The translations under genes and the position numbers were made by a program. The notes under the pieces were generated by a model. That model worked only from the letters and a program-made list of their open reading frames with translations. It was not told where the DNA came from and made no database searches. A DNA stretch of 64,000 bases from JAWWPG01 sp963820035. GTDB taxonomy: Bacteria; Actinomycetota; Actinomycetes; Propionibacteriales; Nocardioidaceae. This document shows, piece by piece, positions 7,516 through 16,154 of the stretch. Location of the stretch: NCBI GenBank assembly GCA_963820035.1, contig CAWFYK010000005.1:434001-498000 (forward strand), read 5' to 3'. The first letter of the stretch is position 1; each line of letters begins with the position of its first letter.

Positions 7516-10289
7516 CCGTCCCCTCGGAGCTGGGCCGGGCGCTCGCAGACTGTGGCTGCACGGTCACCGAGCGCCCGCTCGACATCGCGGTGCGGTCTCA
7601 TGACGCGTCGCACTACCTGCTGCGCCCGCAGGCGGTGGCGACCGCCTGGGATGCCGGTCAGGTGGCCGCGATCATGGCCGCCTGTGCCCGGCGGGGGGTG
7701 CCCCTGACGTTTCGCGCGGGCGGCACATCGCTGTCCGGGCAGGCCCTGAGCAACGGCGTCCTCGTCGACACCCGCGCCGGGTTCACCGGGGTCGAGGTGC
7801 TCGACGACGGCGACCGGGTTCGCGTCCAGCCGGGCGTCACGGTGCGGATGGTCAACGCGCGGTTGGCGCCGTACGGGCGAAGGCTCGGACCCGACCCGGC
7901 GAGCGAGATCGCCTGCACGCTCGGTGGGGTGATCGCCAACAACTCCTCGGGCATGCAGTGCGGCACCGAGCTCAACAGCTACGCCACGGTCGAGTCGATG
8001 GTCGTCGTGCTGACCTCGGGCACCGTGGTGGACACCTCGCTCGCCGATGCGGGCCGCCGGTTGGCGGCCGACGAGCCCGAGCTGCACGCCGGGCTGTGCC
8101 GGCTGCGCGACCGGGTCCGCGGGGACGCCGCCTCGGTCGCCACGGTGCGCCGGCTGTTCTCGATCAAGAACACGATGGGGTACGGCGTCAACGCGTTCCT
8201 CGACGCGGACGAGCCGGCCGACATCCTGCAGAAGCTGATGGTGGGCAGCGAGGGCACCCTCGGCTTCATCGCGTCGGCGGTGCTGCGGACCGTCGAGGTG
8301 CTGCCGCACGTCGCCACCGGGCTCCTCGTGCTGCCCGATGTGCGTACGGCGTCCGCGCTGGTGCCCGACGTGCTCGCGACGCGTGTCGCCACCGCCGAGC
8401 TGCTCGACGCGGCGTCGCTTCGGGTGGCCGGCGCCGACGCGGGCTCCCCGGAGGTGATCCGCCGGCTCGAGGTGGTCGACCACGCCGCCCTGCTGGTGGA
8501 GTTCCAGGCATCGTCTCCGGCGGAGCTCGACGAGATCCGGGAGGCTGCCGGGGCGCCGCTGGCCGCGCTTCCACTGGCGCAGCCCTTCGCGCTCACCACC
8601 GACGCGGGGGAGCGGACCAGGCTCTGGCGCACCCGCAAGGGGCTCTACTCGGCGATCGCGGGCGCCCGGCCGAGCGGCACCAACGCGCTGCTCGAGGACG
8701 TTGCCGTGCCCGTCGAGCGGCTCGGCGAGCTCAGCAGCGGCCTGATCCGGCTGTTCGCGACACACGACTACGACGGCTCGGTGATGTTCGGGCATGCCCG
8801 CGACGGCAACCTGCACTTCATGCTCAACGAGCGCTTCGACGATCCGGTGCAGCTCCGGTCCTACGAGGCGTTCACCGAGGACATGGTCGACCTGGTGCTC
8901 GGCCTCGGCGGCACGCTGAAGGCCGAGCATGGCACCGGACGGATCATGGCGCCCTTCGTCGAGCGCCAGTACGGTCCCGAGCTGGCCGCGGTGATGCGCG
9001 AGGTGAAGGCGCTTTTCGACCCGGCAGGCGTGCTGAACCCCGGGACGCTGATCACCGACGACGCCCGCGGCTACCTACGCGATCTCAAGACGGCCGAGAC
9101 GGTCGAGATCGAGGTCGACCGATGCGTGGAGTGCGGCTTCTGCGAGCCGGTATGTCCGTCCCGGTCGCTGACCGTGACCCCGCGGCAGCGGATCGTCTCG
9201 CGTCGCGAGCTGGCCGCCGCCGAGGCGCGTGGTGACACCGCTTGGGCCGCCGCGATCCGGGCCGATATGACGTACGACGTGGTCGAGACCTGCGCGGCGG
9301 ACGGCATGTGCGCCAGCGCCTGCCCGGTGCACATCGACACCGGTGACTTGGTACGTCGGCTGCGCGCCGCTGACGAGTCTCGTCTGGAACAACGGGTCTG
9401 GGCCGGCGCCGCGCAGCACTGGTCGCTGGTCACGAAGTCGGCGTCGGCCGGGCTCACCGCCGCGTCGCGGGCACCGCGGGCGGCCGCTTCGACCTCGCGG
9501 CTGCTCCGCAAGGTGGTCGACCCGGACACGCTGCCGAAGTACGACGCCGGGCTGGGACCGGGCGGCCGCGAGCGGGTCGACGTGGTGGACGCCGCGGCGT
9601 CAGCGGTGTGGTTCACCTCCTGCGTGGGCACCATGTTCGGCGGTGGAGCGGGGGCGGCGTTCGTTGCGCTCTGCGACCGGGCCGAGGTCAGGGTGCGAAC
9701 CCCGGTCGGGATCGCCGACCTGTGCTGTGGCACGCCGTGGAAGTCGAAGGGACATCTGAAGGGCCTCCGCCGGATGCGCGAGCTCGTGGTGCCGGCGTTG
9801 GCCGCCGCCACCGACGACGGCCGGCTGCCGGTCGTGGTGGAGGCGTCGTCCTGCGCAGAAGGCCTTGCGCTGCTGGTCGCCGACGCCGGGTTCCGGGTGG
9901 TCGACGGGCTCGACTTCGTCGCGGACACGGTGCTCCCTGAGCTCAGGGTGACGGCTGCATTGGACCGCGTCGTCGTGCACCCGACCTGCTCGACCACGGC
10001 GTTGGGGAGCACCGAGGCGCTCGTCCGCCTGGCGGCCGCCGCGGGGCGGGAGGTCGTCGTACCCACGGCGTGGGGTTGTTGCGCGTTCGCCGGGGACCGC
10101 GGCCTGCTGCATCCCGAGCTGACCGCGAGTGCCACTCGTCCGGAGGCGGCCGACGTCGCTGCGCTGGGACCGGCCGATGCGTACGTCAGCGGCAACCGCA
10201 CCTGCGAGATCGGCATGACCCGGGCCACCGGCCACGAGTACCGGCACATCTTCGAAGTGCTCGCCGAGGCGATGCCCGCCGACCCCTGA
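7512..10289 (+). CDS. Fused FAD / 4Fe-4S 2-hydroxyacid dehydrogenase (GlcD+GlcF-like)
   Basis: One polypeptide of about 925 residues combines an FAD_binding_4 domain (FRAGGTSLSGQA, PASEIACTLGGVIANNSSGMQCG), the FAD-oxidase C-terminal domain (DGSVMFGHARDGNLHFM, AEHGTGRIMAPF), a ferredoxin-type segment with CVECGFCEPVCPS and CAADGMCASACP, and two CCG domains (LCCGTPWKSKG, GCCAFAGDRG). This is the D-lactate/glycolate/2-hydroxyglutarate dehydrogenase type that passes electrons from FAD via FeS clusters to an acceptor at the membrane. The conserved N-terminus requires a start before 7590, yet the only codon available is CTG 7512, which overlaps the GMC stop as CTGA; GTG 7590 would cut into the FAD domain. 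The GMC enzyme may supply its substrate. Confidence 0.85.
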   Translation: MTVPSELGRALADCGCTVTERPLDIAVRSHDASHYLLRPQAVATAWDAGQVAAIMAACARRGVPLTFRAGGTSLSGQALSNGVLVDTRAGFTGVEVLDDGDRVRVQPGVTVRMVNARLAPYGRRLGPDPASEIACTLGGVIANNSSGMQCGTELNSYATVESMVVVLTSGTVVDTSLADAGRRLAADEPELHAGLCRLRDRVRGDAASVATVRRLFSIKNTMGYGVNAFLDADEPADILQKLMVGSEGTLGFIASAVLRTVEVLPHVATGLLVLPDVRTASALVPDVLATRVATAELLDAASLRVAGADAGSPEVIRRLEVVDHAALLVEFQASSPAELDEIREAAGAPLAALPLAQPFALTTDAGERTRLWRTRKGLYSAIAGARPSGTNALLEDVAVPVERLGELSSGLIRLFATHDYDGSVMFGHARDGNLHFMLNERFDDPVQLRSYEAFTEDMVDLVLGLGGTLKAEHGTGRIMAPFVERQYGPELAAVMREVKALFDPAGVLNPGTLITDDARGYLRDLKTAETVEIEVDRCVECGFCEPVCPSRSLTVTPRQRIVSRRELAAAEARGDTAWAAAIRADMTYDVVETCAADGMCASACPVHIDTGDLVRRLRAADESRLEQRVWAGAAQHWSLVTKSASAGLTAASRAPRAAASTSRLLRKVVDPDTLPKYDAGLGPGGRERVDVVDAAASAVWFTSCVGTMFGGGAGAAFVALCDRAEVRVRTPVGIADLCCGTPWKSKGHLKGLRRMRELVVPALAAATDDGRLPVVVEASSCAEGLALLVADAGFRVVDGLDFVADTVLPELRVTAALDRVVVHPTCSTTALGSTEALVRLAAAAGREVVVPTAWGCCAFAGDRGLLHPELTASATRPEAADVAALGPADAYVSGNRTCEIGMTRATGHEYRHIFEVLAEAMPADP

Positions 10290-10349
10290 CGGGTGCGTGG
10301 TACGGCTCTCCGTTGGCGGGCGGGTGTCGGTGGCCTCGTGGGGTAGCCG

Positions 10350-10750
10350 TCAGCGAAGGTCCCCCGCAGCGGCAGTGGTGAGCCACTTCAGTGTCGTCCC
10401 AGGCTTTCCCTGGCCGAACGACAGGTCCACGTAGCCGAAGCGGTTGCCGTCCCTGATCACGGCGACGCCGCCACCGTTGGAGGTGTGCCGTCGCTCTCGT
10501 AGTCCACGAAGTAGGTCCCGCTTGCTGTGCCGACCTTGACGGTGTGGGCGGGTCCGTAGTGGTCACCCTGCGCGGGGTCCTGTTCACACGACTTGACGTC
10601 ACCGATCGCGGTGAGCAGCGTCTTGACGTAGCGGTCGTCCTTGCAGCGTTCTTGCCTTCCGCGACGGATTCGCTGAGCCAGACATCCTTGTCCTGGGTGC
10701 TGGTCCAGGTCGCGTCGAGAACGAGGGCGAACAGGCAGAGGGCGGCGGCC
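10350..10750 (-). pseudogene. Remnant of a small secreted protein, three reading frames
   Basis: Protein-like sequence is split over three minus-strand frames. A hydrophobic signal-like start (AAALCLFALVLDATW, then KDVWLSESVAEGK) lies next to the sigma-factor remnant. A middle part (CKDDRYVKTLLTAIGDVKSCEQDPAQGDHYGPAHTVKV) is followed by a C-terminus (GGVAVIRDGNRFGYVDLSFG, stop at 10350). At least two indels are needed. Two cysteines and a beta-rich end suggest an exported protein, possibly once controlled by the neighbouring sigma factor. I do not recognise the family. Confidence 0.6.
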
Positions 10751-11278
10751 GAGCCTGGTGGATCCGGTCTTTGACGGTGCCGAGCGGAACGGCGGTGAGC
10801 TCCGCGATCTCGCCATACGGCAGTGCCCCCAGGTCGCGCAAGACGAACGATTCCACGACGACCGGCTGGCGGCGCTCAAACTCGTCCAAGGCTTCCATCA
10901 GGTCGAGCCGGGTGCCCGCGATCACGCTGGTGGTCCGCGGATCGGCCGTCTCGACCATGTCGGCCCCGCCAACCTTGACGGCCCAGCCAACTGTGTCGGC
11001 CCGGCGCCGCATCGAACGATAGGTTGAGCGGGCGCTGTTGGAGGCGATCACCGACACCCAGCCAAGGAACGAGCCGTGGCCGTCGTACGTGCCGAGTTTG
11101 GTACTGATGGACAGCAGTGCATCCTGCGCGGCCTCCTCGGCATCCTGGTGGTGCGGCAGGAAGCGTGCGCATCGCCGCATCACGAGCGGACGGACTCGGA
11201 ACAGCACTTCCTCCAGAGCACGGGAGTCGCCGCCTGCGCCGACCGCACCATCTGATCGAGCTCGGTGTGGTCGTCCAC
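10751..11278 (-). pseudogene. ECF sigma factor, frameshifted and truncated
   Basis: From GTG 11278 the first 18 codons read DDHTELDQMVRSAQA. The natural continuation GDSRALEEVLFRVRPLVMRRCARFLPHHQDAEEAAQDALL (sigma region 2) sits in another frame, explained by one missing base near 11231. Region 4 is present (LGALPYGEIAELTAVPLGTVKDRIHQA), but right after it the sequence passes without a stop or gap into the secreted-protein remnant, which suggests a deletion that removed the sigma C-terminus and any intervening DNA. It is divergent from, and only 40 bp away from, a Ser/Thr kinase, an arrangement typical of kinase-controlled ECF factors. An assembly error could mimic the single-base loss. Confidence 0.7.
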
Positions 11279-11318
11279 GGTTCGCTCGTTCCAGTTCCGA
11301 CCGCAATAATGAAGGGCA

Positions 11319-12251
11319 ATGCTGCAGATCGGACGATACCGGCTGGACCGTCGGCTCGGCTCCGGGGCCTTCGCCACCGTGTGGAAGGCGCATGACCCTG
11401 AGCTCGATGCGGTGGTCGCCATCAAGGTGTTGGCCGACAACTGGGCGGTCGATGCCGACGTGCGGGAACGGTTCACCACCGAGGCCCGGTTGCTCCGCAG
11501 GATAGAAAGTCCTCGTGTGGTGCGGGTCCATGACGTGGGTGTCCTTCCGGCGGGGGAGGGCGGCTACCCAGAGCGGCCGTACTTCGTCATGGACTACATC
11601 GAGGGCGGCACCCTGGCGGACCACGTCGGGCGGCTGCCGCCCGAAGACGCTGTGCGACTGGCCTGTGAGGCAGCGCACGCCGTTCAGGTGCTGCACGACT
11701 CCGGAGTGGTGCACCGCGACCTCAAGCCCAGCAACCTTCTTCTGGACACCCGGGCCGACCCGCCGCGCGTGCTCGTTGCCGACCTGGGCAGCGCCAAGAT
11801 GCTGGCCGACGCCAGCGGCTTCACCGTCACGATGGGGACTCCCGCCTATATGGCCCCCGAACAGGCCGGGCAGGTCACCGGGTTCGACGGTCGCGCCGAT
11901 GTCTACGCGCTGGGGGTGATCTGCTATGAGCTGCTGTCGGGACGGCGACCGTTCGACGGGCTCGACCGCACCCGCGCAAGCTCCCGGGACGTTGAGCTGC
12001 GACCCGCACCACTGATGGCCGAGATCGGCGTCGCGGCGGGAGTGGACGCCGTGATCGAATCTGCGCTCGAACGCGACCCGCATCGCCGGCCGGCCGATGC
12101 GAAGACGTTCGCTCATGCACTCGAAGCGGCGCTCCACGGTCCACGGGAGGCGGCCGTCCAAGGCCAGCGAGGCTGGCCCACGATTTGGGTCGCCTTGGTC
12201 GCGATCGCCTTGCTGGTCCTTGGTACGGCGGTGGGCTGGCTGCTGCGCTGA
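11319..12251 (+). CDS. Membrane-anchored Ser/Thr protein kinase without sensor domain
   Basis: The 310-residue product is a Hanks-type kinase: glycine loop GSGAFATVW (14-22), ATP lysine K36 in AIKVL, catalytic HRDLKPSN with D134, the metal-binding motif as DLG (155-157) rather than DFG, and MAPEQ. A single membrane helix (about WVALVAIALLVLGTAVGWLL) ends the protein, leaving no extracellular domain, unlike PknB. It probably phosphorylates cytoplasmic partners. Its divergent neighbour is an ECF sigma gene, the likely original target, now frameshifted. The L in DLG is tolerated in many bacterial kinases, so I expect activity. Confidence 0.88.
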   Translation: MLQIGRYRLDRRLGSGAFATVWKAHDPELDAVVAIKVLADNWAVDADVRERFTTEARLLRRIESPRVVRVHDVGVLPAGEGGYPERPYFVMDYIEGGTLADHVGRLPPEDAVRLACEAAHAVQVLHDSGVVHRDLKPSNLLLDTRADPPRVLVADLGSAKMLADASGFTVTMGTPAYMAPEQAGQVTGFDGRADVYALGVICYELLSGRRPFDGLDRTRASSRDVELRPAPLMAEIGVAAGVDAVIESALERDPHRRPADAKTFAHALEAALHGPREAAVQGQRGWPTIWVALVAIALLVLGTAVGWLLR

Positions 12252-12682
12252 CCCTGGACTCCCGTGGACGGAGCAGAGGTCGGGACTCGGGAGTCGGTCC
12301 CCTCCCATGGCCACGCCCTCGCCGTCGATCAGTGCTGGACGGCCACCCACAGACGACCTTCCTAATGCTCGACGAGCAGGCAGAAGAGCGGTTCTGGCTT
12401 CCGCTTTTCTACCGCCATGTCGCTCGAAGAGCGCCTCCACCGAACAGGGCGATCACCCCCGCGTTCCGGCGCAGAAATCCCCCCGAGCCGAGCAGATCGG
12501 TCGGTGGCGGATGCGCGGTGACGAACCTGACGAGACTGGCTTCTCCCTTGGAGCCAGGCAGCCTTCGTCCATGCCTGGTTTGCTTCTTCGCAGGTGCGGG
12601 CTGAGGTACGTACAAGAGCACCCCCGGACCGTTCGTCCGGGGGTGCTCCGTGCTGGCCATCACCCGACCAGCGCGGCCTCTG
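12252..12682 (+). other. Intergenic stretch with a strong hairpin, no recognised gene
   Basis: Frames here are short and Arg/Pro-rich on both strands and match nothing known. The only clear element is the hairpin at 12616-12648, described separately. Confidence 0.4.
12616..12648. terminator. Bidirectional terminator-like hairpin
   Basis: A perfect 14-bp stem (gagcacccccggac with its complement at 12635-12648) and a CGTTC loop lie between the kinase gene and the convergent secreted-protein gene. There is no real T-tract on either side, so termination efficiency is uncertain. Confidence 0.65.
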
Positions 12683-14446
12683 CTAACGGCAGCCTGGCAT
12701 CTTCAGGCTGGCGATTCGGGTGAGCCAGCTGAACGGGCTGATCCGCTGGCTCTTCAGTGTGTAGTACTCGTTGACGTACCACATCGTGCAATCGTCGACC
12801 GGGTCGACCGTCATCGCACTGTAGTCCCCCCACCTGGAGAAGTTGGTCCGCTGGACTCCGCTCCCGTTGATGATCATGCCTTCATGCAGGGTCATCTTTC
12901 CTGGCGCATCACCGGCGAACCGGCCGGTGAACCTGATGCCGGGGTAGATGTTGGTCCCGTTGACGACGCTGTAGCCCAGCAACATGTTGCCGAGCTTGTC
13001 TTGCGCGATGCTGCCCATCCACCGGTTGACCGTGTCGCGGGGTGCGTACGTGCCTTGCTGGGCGACCGAATAGGTGCCCTGCAGGCTACGGCGTACCTCG
13101 TACCAGCGCTCGCCGGCGATGTGCGGCCGCGCCTCCACAGCCTGGTTGGCGACGAGTGACTCGTAGCCTCCGAAGTTGCGGTAGGCGAGCCGCCAGATCA
13201 ACCGCTGGCGACTGATCAGCGAGTCCAGGTACTTCTTGCGGTTCGTGATGCCTGGCTGAGGCAGGCAGTCCCGCGAGTCCGGATGACACGGGAAGGCGGT
13301 GTCGAACGCTGCCACCGGGAGCTGGTCGGCGAACACCAGCGATGCCGTCGGTTGATTGCCCCAGCCAACCCTGAAGTCCCAGACATTCAAGGCGTCCGAC
13401 TGCGCGCCGTACGGAGCGTTGTCGTCCTGGCTTCCCAGCAGTGGGATGGCGGAGGTACGTGGCGGCGGACGGTTGCCGTCGACGTCGGCGGGCAGCAGGC
13501 CGTCCCCGACGAGGGGCAACAGGCGAGGTTTGTTGCCGTTGATGAAGAAGCTGACAGAGCGGGCCGGTTTGCCCTGCAGCATCTTGCTCTTTTCGAGCCC
13601 GTAGACACCGATGCCGTACTCGGTTGTCGGCCCGAACTCCCGTGTGGTTGCCACATAGGCGTTCGACCAGACGCCGTACTTGGGGTAGTCCGGGAAGTTG
13701 AAGCCTGTGGTGAAGGCGTACCGGTAGTAGCCGCCGGTCGCGTCGCCGGTCTTGGAGATCGCGACGCAGTTGTAGAACGGTTTGCGCGGGTCGGAGAGCC
13801 CGCTAGTGGTGAACTGGGTCAAGATCCACCGGTCGGCCAGCTGGTCGTACAGCACGATCGGGTCACCCGAGGGATCGGTGCAGTCCTTGATCTTGAAGCC
13901 CTGCCACAGCGCACCGATGGGCGTCGGTGCGAGTTCGGTCCTGCCGGTCTTGGAGTACACCGCGAACATCACGTTCACCATCTCGACGTACTGCGTGAGA
14001 CCGACGTCCCCGTTGGGGTCTGGCGGCACGAAATGGGCGCCGTAAGCTGCGAGGTTGGCCTCGTTGTTGATGCCGTCGAAGTTCTGCATGGGGAAAATGG
14101 TCGTCCCGTTCGCTGCCGCTGTGCTCTGCACCGCAGCGTCTCCCGAGGAGCCTCCGGAGGCGGCCCCGGCCCGGAGCGAGCCGCGTTCAGGCACCAGCTT
14201 GGGTGCCGGCAAACCATGCGCCTTCGCCCGTGCGGCCAGCACCCGCAGCGGCGCCGTCGCGTCATGAGCGACGGCCCGGCTGAAGTGTGGTTTCAAGGGT
14301 CCCACGGACGGCGGACGGGCGGTGGCTGGCAGCCGCGATGGTGCTCCTGCCGCCCCAGGCAGCAGCGTGCCACAGACAAGTGCCGTGGCCGCCACAAAAC
14401 TGATGAGAATAGGTCGACGTGCTTGAGTTACTCCCTGTAGGTTCAT
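12683..14446 (-). CDS. Large secreted protein, probable beta-propeller, unknown function
   Basis: The 587-residue product begins with a Sec signal peptide (MNLQGVTQARRPILISFVAATALVCGTLLPGAAG). The mature protein has repeated WxxTQ/WSNAY/RWLAY-like aromatic strands, motifs such as DGINNEANLAAYGAHFVPPDPNGDVG, VVLYDQLADRWILTQF and RWGDYSAMTVDPVDDCTMWYVNEYY, and few cysteines, consistent with a many-bladed beta-propeller. Similar long secreted proteins occur in soil bacteria without assigned function. The start is ATG 14446. It ends 35 bp from the hairpin at 12616-12648. Confidence 0.75.
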   Translation of the reverse strand: MNLQGVTQARRPILISFVAATALVCGTLLPGAAGAPSRLPATARPPSVGPLKPHFSRAVAHDATAPLRVLAARAKAHGLPAPKLVPERGSLRAGAASGGSSGDAAVQSTAAANGTTIFPMQNFDGINNEANLAAYGAHFVPPDPNGDVGLTQYVEMVNVMFAVYSKTGRTELAPTPIGALWQGFKIKDCTDPSGDPIVLYDQLADRWILTQFTTSGLSDPRKPFYNCVAISKTGDATGGYYRYAFTTGFNFPDYPKYGVWSNAYVATTREFGPTTEYGIGVYGLEKSKMLQGKPARSVSFFINGNKPRLLPLVGDGLLPADVDGNRPPPRTSAIPLLGSQDDNAPYGAQSDALNVWDFRVGWGNQPTASLVFADQLPVAAFDTAFPCHPDSRDCLPQPGITNRKKYLDSLISRQRLIWRLAYRNFGGYESLVANQAVEARPHIAGERWYEVRRSLQGTYSVAQQGTYAPRDTVNRWMGSIAQDKLGNMLLGYSVVNGTNIYPGIRFTGRFAGDAPGKMTLHEGMIINGSGVQRTNFSRWGDYSAMTVDPVDDCTMWYVNEYYTLKSQRISPFSWLTRIASLKMPGCR

Positions 14447-14856
14447 TTGTCCTCCCTGCAGAAACTCAACGCCAACGGTCCAGGGGTGTCAAGACCTCGC
14501 CTCCGCCACTCGGCGGGACGCGTTCGGCCAAGGCATTCCCTCCCGCAGCCTCCCTACGGAAGTCAGCACCGCGGCGGGGACCGGCCCGTGAGCACGTCCT
14601 ATCGCCAAGTTCGTCGAACGGATCAGAAGAGGTCTCGGCGCGACTGGTCGACGGCCATCGCGCAGTGACCGCGGCGAGGGTTCTCTGGAGCGACGGACAA
14701 CTCACCCTCAGAGAGTTGGCTGGCCGACTCGTGAGTCAGGGGTCGAAGCAGGCACTGACGCCGCGGCACCGACGGCACCGACGGGCGATTCCGCACCGGC
14801 CCACCGTTGATAGGACGCAGGTGTGTCGCGCACTCGTACCACGACCAACGGCACCA
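14447..14856 (+). other. Gap without recognised gene
   Basis: This stretch is upstream of the large secreted protein (minus strand) and holds its promoter. No frame on either strand has protein-like composition or a known motif, and I see no repeats or strong hairpins. Confidence 0.4.
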
Positions 14857-15511
14857 TCAAGGTGGATCGATCAATGCGTCGATCGTGGCGATGGCGTCAT
14901 TGAGATCGCAGACGACGATGTTGGTGGCGCCAGCCGTGATGTACTCGTCCAACCTCTGTCGGACCGTGTCAGGCGACCCGCATGCGGCGCGGACACGGGC
15001 CGCGTCGGCAGTGACCGGACCGTCCGGCAAGCCGGCTTCCTGGAGCAGTATCGGTACCGACTCCAAGAGCGAGCGCCACCGCTCGATCGCCGCGTGCTCG
15101 TCAGGCATCTCGTCGGTCGTACCGGCGACGAACGTGAACACGTGCGCAGGGAACCGCAACGCGCCCGGGTCTCGTCCGGCCCGCCGGCAGGCTTGTCTCG
15201 TGCGGGTCACGACGCTGCGCACTTCCTCAGCAGACGCTGCGTAATTTGAGTGCGACTCCATCGGCGTGAGCGCCGGCATGCCGGGCGACCGGCTCGTGCC
15301 ACGGGCCCCGCGTGACGGTGAGGCGCCCGGGTGCGAGGTCCTCGATACCACGAACGGCGCTCGCCAATGCCGCCGGCAGCATGCGCCAGATCGCCACCAT
15401 CGAGACCGCGATGGGAAGCTTGCTACTCACGGCCGCACCCGCCGAGGCAGTCACCAGAGACCAGCGGCAAAGCCAGGTAAGAAGTGACAGCGGGGCGTTA
15501 CGGTGAGTCAT
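14857..15511 (-). pseudogene. LLM-class (luciferase-like) flavin oxidoreductase remnant
   Basis: Two minus-strand frames together give a typical luciferase-like monooxygenase. The upstream part reads LPIAVSMVAIWRMLPAALASAVRGIEDLAPGRLTVTRGPWHEPVARHAGAHADGVALKL. The downstream part reads NYAASAEEVRSVVTRTRQACRRAGRDPGALRFPAHVF ... GSPDTVRQRLDEYITAGATNIVVCD. The frame changes near 15230-15250 and a stop ends the first part. The combined length, about 210 residues, is well short of the family's 300 or more, so the beginning and some of the middle are missing. Such enzymes use F420 or FMN. No function is expected. Confidence 0.65.
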
Positions 15512-16154
15512 GAGCGGCTCCCCCGTTCGACAGATGAGTGACTTGGTCGCTTCTCATCCTGCCGTCGGACGACGCTCTCTCTCACATCCAGATCACCAGA
15601 TTGTTTGCAACGTCATGCCCCGTAACTAATGACACGCCGTACGAGGTACCCCGGCTGCGGTCCACGAATAGTCCGCAAGACTCGTGCTGTGCTCGACGAA
15701 CGCGGCCGAGTCCATGAACCTCCGAGGCGCCGGTGATGGTCTTGTGGGAGTGACCACGTTTGGAGGACACCGATCCCCGCGGGTCATGAGGCGGTGCGGG
15801 TAATGAGTTCCACGGCGAGGGTGATCGTCCCGCAGCCAAGGCTGTTGATGAGGCGGGCCCACTGCGACGCGTGCTCGGGCCATTGCGGCACGGGTGTGTT
15901 GCTGTTCTGGCAGCCGGCGACGTGAGCCGTCTTCGAGGCGGGTTTCTCGAAGCACGCAGGTGGACATTCGTTTGGAATGCCCTCGGCCGCCAGGGCCTTC
16001 GCGTCCGTGCGTTTTCGTGTCTCGACTCCGAGTAGCTATCGGACGGCACGATCGGGGCGGAGTTGTCCACAGGTCCGGGGAGTCTCGGGTTGCGGGCTGA
16101 TTTTGGTGCTGGCACAGTCCGTCTATCGACCGCCCATGGGGATGGGAGCCGCGG
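15512..16154. other. Long gap before the Tad cluster, possible gene debris
   Basis: On the minus strand about 65 codons (15788-15985) give a fairly protein-like string including PQWPEHASQWARLINSLGCGTITLAVELITRTAS before a stop, but no start codon or family can be assigned. The rest has only Arg-rich frames. The Tad promoter should lie near 16100-16150; I cannot point to clear boxes. Confidence 0.3.

Noticed and set aside
10599..12440. 613-codon minus-strand open frame covering the kinase gene and the sigma remnant
   Set aside because: Only its last part, before about 11230, reads as a sigma factor; the rest is antisense to a clear kinase and has shadow-frame composition.
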